This document shows, piece by piece, positions 17,401 through 23,114 of a stretch of DNA of 64,000 bases. The number at the start of each line of letters is the position of its first letter. Position 1 is the stretch's first letter. This stretch comes from CBDCWQ01 sp965223435 (lineage in GTDB: Bacteria > Myxococcota > Kuafuiibacteriia > Kuafuiibacteriales > Kuafuiibacteriaceae). The translations under genes were made by a program, and so were the position numbers. Location: NCBI GenBank assembly GCA_965223435.1, contig CBDCWQ010000023.1, positions 1,240,001-1,304,000 of the forward strand, in the 5' to 3' direction. Under the pieces are notes generated by a model that was not told where the DNA came from, ran no database searches, and saw only the letters and a program-made list of their open reading frames with translations.

Positions 17401-17497
17401 AGGCGCGGTCTTTCGGATAGAGCTGCCCGCAGCCTCGTCCAAACAGGCAAGAGACGCTGTGGTGCTTGGCACCAAGCCCCAAGCCATCGAAGCCTAG
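14420..17497 (+). CDS. Hybrid sensor histidine kinase with two kinase cores and a central receiver
   Basis: This cytoplasmic sensor has 1025 residues and no transmembrane helix. The order is: an N-terminal ligand-type domain (about 1-190), a coiled coil, a GAF-like domain (about 235-350), a coiled coil, HisKA with phospho-acceptor His397 in NINHEIRTPL, a HATPase with N, G1 and G2 boxes (NLVSNAIKF, DTGIGID, GSGIGLSIV), a receiver with phospho-acceptor Asp705 in VSDVQMPEMDG, then a second HisKA with His799 in LAHEIRNPANAV and a second HATPase (NLLENAANAQ, GTGLGLFN). The N-terminal domain resembles, by eye, the arabinose-type ligand domain of OruR-like AraC regulators. No output DNA-binding domain is present. 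I chose GTG 14420 because it overlaps the KAS III stop and has GGGG upstream; the frame is open further upstream only inside KAS III. Confidence 0.9.
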   Translation: MREVSCRVFDIFLRDLRKRGLDAQALVKGTSCELQHLRNRNERVDWQTFVQVMKNASEIWEPEQLVLLGGAFFKNPLIRPFALIGRILFTAKDFYHWMNKPRSGMGNQLFTCIEGSAKDLSENKVEIRLTMKKGYKPCIPFFLVSQGAIQEMPRLLGLGSSVVVREDTESGAIYEVEIPRGGGALTSVRKAVTWPFVAKAVARELEDANSVLTARYQELETARQLLDRQATQLQTAHSISKVIHGELNLQRTMEQVAKSLVEVAGFERAEVAVNAKTDGGRIEQKMATGTQSAEHSQLSFELTSRRQCLGEVRLFCSANSDLSERKELLEYLGPTVSMAVDNALTFTSVVDYRNNLEHKVKTRTIELSQARDRLGETVERLQEAQKIRDRIFSNINHEIRTPLSLITLALARFRKGLAGRLTHEAEEQLDAVSHNIHGLLYLVDGLLLLAASQEDKLRLKRDRFDLAKALRAMVVVWSPAAEEAGLTLTYAGPEVCGVFLDQRALERVVANLVSNAIKFTEEGGIAIKLSASENIEVTVTDTGIGIDETNHERIFGRFEQDKSSTKRNMSGSGIGLSIVKELVEAHDGTVFVEANPEGGTRFRVVVPRGIDASSEGDGDEVLPVDEAGDNVVALPPKRSSTVDVPIVQEISNDRPETILVAEDRPELRNALVDLLKSHFRLLVAPDGRTALRLAQEHLPDMLVSDVQMPEMDGLQLTRAFRALPGNRLAPVLLVTAFGDLRDRLSGFEAGAIDYVVKPFEPEELLARVRSLLSIRAMAIRLHATEHLASLGVLSSGLAHEIRNPANAVVNSIAPLRQMLPKELLEEGTAVGELFGVLEECARQISDLSSRLLGHTHEGKISLTMEQLSVLLSRAIALLGDTLQDTSIHVDFQYDEPVPCAPQFIVQVLVNLLENAANAQGKGGAIDVIAKREKDWVFMDVCDHGEGVKPEHRERIFDPFFTTKAPGVGTGLGLFNCRQALSKHGGTLRLMESEKGAVFRIELPAASSKQARDAVVLGTKPQAIEA

Positions 17498-17589
17498 CGA
17501 GAAACCGAAGCGAGCTTTGCGCAGGGATGCCTGCTGCAGGCGGGTATACCGCTGTGAGCCGCGTAAGGACGCCCAAGCTTTGGCGGTTT

Positions 17590-18468
17590 TCAGCGGCTTT
17601 TGAGCGCGACAATCTTGGTGAGCCATTCTCCGGCCCCGAGTTTGCGCGCCATCGTGCTGAGTTTGCCCTGGTCTGCGCCCTTCCACCTGAGGTCTTCTAG
17701 CGTGCTTTGGAGGGGCACATCGGTTCTGAGGGTTGCGAGTTTTCGGTAGAGGCGGGCGTCCTCGCGCCCTTGGTTGAGCATGTCCGAAAGGGTGCTTGCT
17801 CCGCGAACCTGGAAGTCCCATGTGCGGTGGTCGGTGGGAATACGCTCGATGGTGCCATAGACTTTGAGGGCCGAGGCTGCGGAACGAGCGCCCCAGCGGG
17901 GGATGCCGGGAATGCCGTCGGCGCGATCGCCCACCAGGGCGAGCCAGTCCGGGATCGATTCGGGCGGTACGCCAAATTTTTCGAGAACGCCCTCGCTGCC
18001 GATGACTTTTTTGCGTCGGCGGTCGACCAGCACAGTGCGGTTGTCTCGGACGCATTGAGCAAAGTCTTTGTCGGGGGAGCAGATCAAAATTTGCGCCACA
18101 TCGTTGGCGTCGCTCAAGCGAGAGGCCATGGTGGCGATGGCGTCGTCGGCTTCGAATTCGACCATGGGCCAAGTGGTCAGCCCCAATGCTTCGGTCAGTG
18201 TTTCGGCTAACGGAAACTGGTCAAAGAGTTCGGGTTCGATGCCGTCGCCGGTTTTGTAGCCGTCAAAGAGATCGTTGCGAAAGGACTCGATCACATGGTC
18301 AAAGGCGACCCCGATATGGGTTGCGCCTTCCTTCTCGATCAGGGCGGTCAGCGATCGCGCTAGGCCCAAAGTGGCGCCCACCTCCTGTCCGTCGTGACCC
18401 GTCTTCTTGGGGGCGCCGTAATAGGCGCGGAAAAGCTCATAGGTGCCGTCGACCAAATGGACCTGCAT
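17590..18468 (-). CDS. Stand-alone 5'-3' exonuclease (Pol I N-domain / FEN type)
   Basis: The 292 residues correspond to the 5' nuclease domain of DNA polymerase I without any polymerase part. Metal-binding acidic motifs are visible in order: HLVDGTYELFRAYYG, FDGYKTGDGIEPELFDQF, EFEADDAIATMASRL, ICSPDKDFAQCV and GDRADGIPGIPRWGARSA. The last one is the helix-3-turn DNA-binding region. It removes RNA primers or 5' flaps. The ATG at 18468 starts the conserved VHLVDGT strand; further upstream the frame stays open but is Pro/Arg-rich and looks noncoding. It converges on the hybrid kinase gene with a 92-bp gap and lies 375 bp downstream of manA on the same strand. Confidence 0.9.
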   Translation of the reverse strand: MQVHLVDGTYELFRAYYGAPKKTGHDGQEVGATLGLARSLTALIEKEGATHIGVAFDHVIESFRNDLFDGYKTGDGIEPELFDQFPLAETLTEALGLTTWPMVEFEADDAIATMASRLSDANDVAQILICSPDKDFAQCVRDNRTVLVDRRRKKVIGSEGVLEKFGVPPESIPDWLALVGDRADGIPGIPRWGARSAASALKVYGTIERIPTDHRTWDFQVRGASTLSDMLNQGREDARLYRKLATLRTDVPLQSTLEDLRWKGADQGKLSTMARKLGAGEWLTKIVALKSR

Positions 18469-18843
18469 GGACGGCAAGCCTAATGAGAGGTTGGGGTGAA
18501 GGTCCAGGTTTGTCCGACAGGCCATTCGGGGCGCCGGGAGAGGGCCCAAAGGCGCCTTGCTTCGAATCGATGGCTGCGTCCAGGCCCAAACCTGCCGGAG
18601 CGGTGGGTCAGTTGCGTCAGAAACACGTCGGATGCGCGAAGCAAAGGGTCTTGGCGCGGACAGACGGCGATTCACAGCTTGTGGGTCGCCCTGTGGACCG
18701 CAGTCGACTTTGGTTTGGGGGGCCGGGAGTTAGGGCAGGGGCAAGCGTTCGTTTTGGGGGCCAAACCCAAGGGCAAGGGCCTTGCGCCAAGGGGTTGAGA
18801 TTGCTGGCCTTTGGGTCAGGGCGTGGCGGACAGGAGACCGCCT
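18469..18843 (-). other. 375-bp noncoding gap between manA and the exonuclease
   Basis: I see no supported gene here. Open frames exist on both strands, but their translations are rich in Arg, Gly and Pro without family signals. The plus strand is G-rich with short imperfect repeats of the gggcaagg/gggcagggg kind around 18730-18800. No clear terminator or promoter could be picked out. The exonuclease may use a promoter in this gap. Confidence 0.5.
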
Positions 18844-20034
18844 TTAGGGGACACGGGCGCGGTAGAACGTTCCCTCGCCTGTCAATCGATAGGCCGGCGC
18901 GGTGGCCGCGACGAACACGGACTGGCCCTGACGGAGGGGGAGGGGTTCCTCGTCTGCTGCGGAGACCGGCGTGAGATTGCCGTGACCGCGGAGGGCAAAA
19001 AGGATTTCGGGTTGGTCTTCGGGCTCCCGCACGAACGATGCCGTGGCCCCGAGGGTGATGACAGACAGGGTAAACTCGGCTGCGTCCGTGGGGTACGTGA
19101 ACGCGGAAACGTCAGGTTTTGGCCGGAGGATGTTTGGGACATGGGGTTCAAAATGGAGGACCTCGAGGAGCTCTTGGACATCGATGTGTTTTTGGGTGAG
19201 CCCCCCCCGAAGGACGTTGTCAGAGTTGGCCATGATCTCGATGCCGACGCCTTGAAGGTAGGAATGAAGCTCGCCGGCTTGGAGGTAGAGGGCTTCTTGG
19301 GGGCGGAGGTGGATCAGGTTCAAGAACAAGGGTGCGAGCACGCCGACGTCTTTGGGGTACGCCTGATGGAGCTTCAGCACCCAACGGTGCTCGGGGCAGA
19401 GGGTTTGAGACGGCCGCACGCGAAGGGTGCGTACCACTTCGTCGATCGCTTCGACTTTCCAGGCTTCGTCCGCCAGGAGAAGCGCACAGAGGAGGCCGTT
19501 GAGCGCAGCCTTAGGGGACTTTTTCGACCCGTCCTCAAAGAGGCCATCGAGGGAAGAACAACCCAGATCTGAAAAAGCGGATTTGATGTCGGCTATGGGC
19601 CTGAATCCCTTGAGTGCCCAAAAGTCGGTGATCGCCGAAATGAGCTCGGGTTTGTGGGAGGCGTCCCGGTAGTTTCGGTGGGCCGCGGTGAGCGGGATGC
19701 CCTTTTGGTTTTCTCGCTCGAAGCCGAGCTTCGCTTTTTCTGCACCCGGATGGCACTGAATGGAGAGCGGTTTTTCCGCGGCCAGGACTTTGAGAAGGAA
19801 GGGCAGGGCGCCGAACTTTTTTTGGGCCCCTGGACCCAACATGCCCAAGGGATCGCGCACAATGGCTTCGTTGAGAGGGAGCGGGCCTTCTTGGGTCCAG
19901 ATCTCGGAGGGGGCTTTGGGGTGTGCGCCCATCCAGAGCTCGGCCTCGGGTCGAGAGGGGTCTCCTGGTTCACCTCTCAGTTGGGCAATTGCGGTGGTGG
20001 AGCCCCATGCGTAGTTCTGCACGTGGCTTTTCAT
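18844..20034 (-). CDS. manA: Mannose-6-phosphate isomerase, class I
   Basis: ManA interconverts fructose-6-phosphate and mannose-6-phosphate, feeding GDP-mannose for glycans. This is a type I zinc enzyme of the cupin fold. Zinc and substrate motifs are visible: VQNYAWGS at the N terminus, AELWMGAHPKAPS, LSIQCHPGAEKAK (Gln and His zinc ligands), DASHKPELISAI (Glu ligand) and LQAGELHSYLQGVGIEIMANSDNVLRGG. The ATG at 20034 begins the conserved KSHVQNYAWG; the frame upstream to 20172 is open but overlaps the end of the preceding lipoprotein gene. Length is 396 residues, normal for the family. It is 76 bp downstream of the lipoprotein gene. Confidence 0.95.
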   Translation of the reverse strand: MKSHVQNYAWGSTTAIAQLRGEPGDPSRPEAELWMGAHPKAPSEIWTQEGPLPLNEAIVRDPLGMLGPGAQKKFGALPFLLKVLAAEKPLSIQCHPGAEKAKLGFERENQKGIPLTAAHRNYRDASHKPELISAITDFWALKGFRPIADIKSAFSDLGCSSLDGLFEDGSKKSPKAALNGLLCALLLADEAWKVEAIDEVVRTLRVRPSQTLCPEHRWVLKLHQAYPKDVGVLAPLFLNLIHLRPQEALYLQAGELHSYLQGVGIEIMANSDNVLRGGLTQKHIDVQELLEVLHFEPHVPNILRPKPDVSAFTYPTDAAEFTLSVITLGATASFVREPEDQPEILFALRGHGNLTPVSAADEEPLPLRQGQSVFVAATAPAYRLTGEGTFYRARVP

Positions 20035-20110
20035 GCTCCATATACCGGTCACGTTCGGGTCCACTCTTGTTGTACTCGATGTGGCTCCGAACCGCACGCC
20101 TGGGGCCGTC

Positions 20111-21235
20111 TCACGGGTGGGGTCTATTGCGGTGGGCCTCGGGACCAATCCAATCCAGTCCGCGGTCCGCACCCTGAATCACCGTACGCATGACGGCCGT
20201 TCGGAGCGAAGGCCCGGCGCGCCGGCCGGTCGTGCGCGAAGTGTTGAGCCAAGCCGCAGGTGACCCCAAGCCCAGCATGCCGTCCAGAGAGTACAGTTCG
20301 AGCCGCCCGATGCCTTCACCCAGGGCCGCTGCGATGTCTTCTTGAAGGGCCTTGGGGTCGGTGTAGGTGGGGCCTTGGGGTTCGACGATGCCGGCCCTGC
20401 CCACAAGCCCCAACGCGAGGGATGCTTTGTCGCCGAAGTAGCGAACCGCGTCTTGGGCGTAGCTTCGGATGAGGCCGGGCCCGAGCGGGGTGCCCAGCGT
20501 TTCGGCGAAGACGCTTTGATAGACCATGAAGCTGAACTCATCGAAAGGCACGCCGGTGACGGGGACATCGAGGGCATCCTGCAAGTGTTCGTCTCCGTCT
20601 TGGAGGTCGTCCAGCACCTGCGGCACGGTGACCACCACCGCCTTGAGGCCCTGGGCGTGGACGTCGGCGACGGCCTCGATGAAAAGCGCCTTGGCTGTTT
20701 CGAAGGCGTCCGGATTGCGGTGGGCCTGAAGCCGCCAGAGCGTCCTTTTGAGCTGGTCTTTGTCCGCGAGGAGGGCTTCAGCGTACGCCAAAGCAGGTTC
20801 CATATCGAAGACGATGGCGTCTACGGGCAAGTCATCGGACCGGATCCACGCGAGCAACCGAAGCACGGCCGAGCGAAAGGCCGCGGCGTTTGATTCGTTG
20901 GGCCAATAACCCTGTTCCCGGGAAAGAAGGAGCCACAGGCGGGTGCGCACCTTTTGTTGATGCGCCGCCCGAAGCAAGGCCGCCACCTGGGCATGGCCGA
21001 TGCGGGCTTCGGGCAGTGCGAGGTTCAGGTGGATGTGTCTTTGGGCCAGTGCGGGGAGGACCGCCTCAATGGCATTGGGCTCCAAGAACTCGCTGTACAC
21101 GCCTACGTGGACGGGATGGGATGGCGTGGGTTTTTCGCAGGCCGCCACCAAGACACCCAGGAGCCCCCCAGCCAGGTAGACCCGCGCCCCCTCCCGTAGG
21201 GCTCTTTTTGGGGAAAACCATATAGATTTGGGCAT
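20111..21235 (-). CDS. Lipoprotein with a TIM-barrel, glycosidase-like fold
   Basis: This is a 374-residue predicted lipoprotein. The N terminus (MPKSIWFSPKRALREGARVY) is basic, followed by a hydrophobic stretch and lipobox LVAAC. The mature part alternates strands and helices: HVGVYSEFLEP, HIHLNLALPEARIG, VRTRLWLLLS, VDAIVFDMEPALAYAEALLA (an acidic D-x-E after a strand), LKAVVVTVPQVLDD, EFSFMVYQSVF and LALGLVGRAGI. This pattern suggests a (beta/alpha)8 barrel like those of glycoside hydrolase-type proteins, with DxE as candidate catalytic residues. The family is not recognised. The ATG at 21235 was chosen for the signal peptide. It is divergent from the cationic protein gene, 100 bp away, and upstream of manA. 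Confidence 0.7.
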   Translation of the reverse strand: MPKSIWFSPKRALREGARVYLAGGLLGVLVAACEKPTPSHPVHVGVYSEFLEPNAIEAVLPALAQRHIHLNLALPEARIGHAQVAALLRAAHQQKVRTRLWLLLSREQGYWPNESNAAAFRSAVLRLLAWIRSDDLPVDAIVFDMEPALAYAEALLADKDQLKRTLWRLQAHRNPDAFETAKALFIEAVADVHAQGLKAVVVTVPQVLDDLQDGDEHLQDALDVPVTGVPFDEFSFMVYQSVFAETLGTPLGPGLIRSYAQDAVRYFGDKASLALGLVGRAGIVEPQGPTYTDPKALQEDIAAALGEGIGRLELYSLDGMLGLGSPAAWLNTSRTTGRRAGPSLRTAVMRTVIQGADRGLDWIGPEAHRNRPHP

Positions 21236-21335
21236 TTTTGCCGAGAAGTGACGATTGCGCGCAACGTTTTGGGCGGGCGACCGATATCCACGGGTGCGAG
21301 GGGATCGCAGGCAACAAAGAGGAGAGGATTTACCC

Positions 21336-21749
21336 ATGGGATTGTTCAAGAAAATTCGTCGTTCGTTTCGGCGCACGGTCAAGAAGGTTGTTCCTAAGGC
21401 CATCCGAAAAACGGTCAAGAAGTACGTCATGAAGCCCATTCGGAGCGTCGTCAATCGCTTCGGTGGCGCCGTGGCCAAGGTTCTCAAGAAAACGGGCTTG
21501 GGCAAAGTCTTGGCGCCCTTTTTGAACAAGTTCTTGTCCAGTCCCCTCGGTCTGCTGTTCAGCGGCCCGCTCGGGGGCATTGGTGCGCTCCTCGCGGGCT
21601 CGTCCGGATTGGGGGGCATGCTGAAGATCGCGTCGGCGGTGCTCCAAACCCCGGCGGCCAAGCATCCCGTGGGCCATGGGAATCTGGTGCAGCTGGTGGC
21701 GTGGTCTCACGCCCAGTCGTTGCTGAGGTCGAATCGTTCGCCATGGTAG
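21336..21749 (+). CDS. Small cationic amphipathic protein, unknown function
   Basis: The protein has 137 residues, and I do not recognise the family. The first 55 residues are densely Lys/Arg and amphipathic (MGLFKKIRRSFRRTVKKVVP, later VVNRFGGAVAKVLKKTG). The next part is Gly/Leu/Ser-rich and hydrophobic (SSPLGLLFSGPLGGIGALLA). The tail is neutral. There is no signal peptide or lipobox. A strong ribosome binding site (GAGGAGAGG at about 21319-21327) precedes the ATG. The composition resembles membrane-active or nucleic-acid-binding peptides. The next gene, 79 bp downstream, is highly acidic, suggesting a complementary partner (inference). Confidence 0.72.
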   Translation: MGLFKKIRRSFRRTVKKVVPKAIRKTVKKYVMKPIRSVVNRFGGAVAKVLKKTGLGKVLAPFLNKFLSSPLGLLFSGPLGGIGALLAGSSGLGGMLKIASAVLQTPAAKHPVGHGNLVQLVAWSHAQSLLRSNRSPW

Positions 21750-21828
21750 GTCCAATGGTCCTCAAAACATGTGCTTGGAGCAGCCGCCAGAAGGGGGTCG
21801 CTCAAGGAATGAACACCGGGAGGCAACC

Positions 21829-22326
21829 GTGACCACGTCAGAAAAACACCATATCCTGTCGCAAGACGGAAAACGCCACAACGACTCGACCAAAAAGCTC
21901 GGGATGCCCTCCGAAGTCGTTCGCCAACATCTCCAGGCGGACGAGGAAACGAAGGCTATGGCGGCCCTCCTTGGGCTCGAGGTTGAAGCCTACGTTGACA
22001 TCGTGATGGGTTATGCAACCGCCCCGGATCGAAGCCCGATGTTGAAGGTCGTCGACGAGGAAGAGGCGGCTGCGTTGGGGGAAGCTTATCCCGAAGAAGC
22101 AGAGGTCGAAGCCTGGTTTGAAGACGTGGCCTCCGGGAAGATCGAAATCCCTGACCAGCCCTTGGGGTTTGCGACCCAGGATGGATTTGAAGCCGCGCCT
22201 TCGTCTCGCACCGCCTTTGACCTGGCAGGACGGTCGGGTGCATCTTCTGATGAGCCCGACGGGCCTGCGGCCTCGGTTCAGGCTGAAGCCATCGCGCCGG
22301 TTCTTCCTCCTATTGGGCGTGCGTAA
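21829..22326 (+). CDS. Acidic small protein, possible partner of the cationic protein
   Basis: The protein has 165 residues with no recognised family. I chose GTG 21829 because a GGGAGG lies six bases upstream; an earlier in-frame start at 21769 has no ribosome binding site. The N terminus is polar. Residues 25-110 are helical and strongly acidic (QADEETKAMAALLGLEVEAY, EEEAAALGEAYPEEAEVEAW), and the tail is Ala/Pro/Ser-rich and looks disordered. No cysteine and no signal peptide. With the cationic gene just upstream it could form a charge-paired complex, an immunity-type partner or a chaperone; this is unproven. Confidence 0.68.
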   Translation: MTTSEKHHILSQDGKRHNDSTKKLGMPSEVVRQHLQADEETKAMAALLGLEVEAYVDIVMGYATAPDRSPMLKVVDEEEAAALGEAYPEEAEVEAWFEDVASGKIEIPDQPLGFATQDGFEAAPSSRTAFDLAGRSGASSDEPDGPAASVQAEAIAPVLPPIGRA

Positions 22327-22400
22327 CCCGGCCTTGGGTTTCCTTCTGGCCTCCGGATTCTCCCGTTGCGACGCGGCGCGTTTCGAGGCTTACACAGGGT

Positions 22401-22958
22401 ATGTGTCGGGCTCCGCTCTTGTCGCTCCTGTCTTCGTACCGAGATCGGGTGCAGGGTGATTCCGCTGCGTGCGCGCGGGTGGACCGAATCCTCACGTTTG
22501 TCTCTCGGGAGCCTCGTTGTTTCCTGAGGGAGAACGCCGAGGGTCATGTGACCGGTTCGGCTTGGATTGTGGATGCGTCGGGCGAAGCTTGTTTGCTGAC
22601 CCATCACAAGAAGCTTGATCTTTGGATTCAGCTTGGGGGCCACGCCGACGGGGAGTCGGATATTTCGGCGGTGGCTTTGCGGGAGGCGACCGAAGAGTCG
22701 GGCATCGCCGGCCTTGAGGTCGTTCGGGAGCGCATCTTCGATGTGGATGTGCACCGGATTCCCGCCCGGCCTCGCGAACCCGAGCATCTTCACTTTGATA
22801 TCCGTTTTCTGGTCCGGGCGCCTCCCCGGGCTCAGTTTCGGGTCAGCGAAGAGTCGCATGCGCTTCGGTGGTTCAGACGCGACGAGGTTCGTGAGGTGAC
22901 CCGAGAGGCTTCGGTGCTTCGGATGGCAGACCGGTGGCTCGGGATCGGGCATCCCTAG
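22401..22958 (+). CDS. NUDIX hydrolase
   Basis: This 185-residue Nudix protein hydrolyses a nucleoside diphosphate linked to another moiety; the substrate is not predictable. The Nudix box is GGHADGESDISAVALREATEESGI. The RExxEExGI half is canonical, but the first glutamate of the GX5E half is shifted by one, as in a known GGHADG-type subgroup. HFDIRFLVRAP and ALRWFRRDEV are typical of the downstream beta strands. The N-terminal helix region (RVDRILTFVSREPRCF) is also typical of that subgroup. It lies 156 bp upstream of gcvP on the same strand; a functional link is not evident. Confidence 0.88.
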   Translation: MCRAPLLSLLSSYRDRVQGDSAACARVDRILTFVSREPRCFLRENAEGHVTGSAWIVDASGEACLLTHHKKLDLWIQLGGHADGESDISAVALREATEESGIAGLEVVRERIFDVDVHRIPARPREPEHLHFDIRFLVRAPPRAQFRVSEESHALRWFRRDEVREVTREASVLRMADRWLGIGHP

Positions 22959-23114
22959 ACACCCTGCTGCCGGAAAGTCCCCTCCGCGTTTCGAGATGGC
23001 ATCGTGAAAATTCGTGCTTGTTCGGGGCGGTCAGGGCAGCTAGATGCCCGGGCGGGGCGCGAGGCCGGGCTCAACGCATGTTTCCGGTCACCGGGGCTCC
23101 CAGGAGGTTCGTTC

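Noticed and set aside
17153..18172. 339-codon open frame on the minus strand
   Set aside because: It is out of frame with the exonuclease and antisense to the hybrid kinase end; the translation is Arg/His/Pro-rich with no motifs.
18469..18675. N-terminal extension of the 5' nuclease
   Set aside because: The frame is open to 18675, but the extra 69 residues are low in family likeness and rich in Pro/Arg; the conserved domain begins at 18468.
22959..23114. Possible glycine riboswitch ahead of gcvP
   Set aside because: The leader lacks the conserved glycine aptamer elements and there is no expression platform with a terminator.
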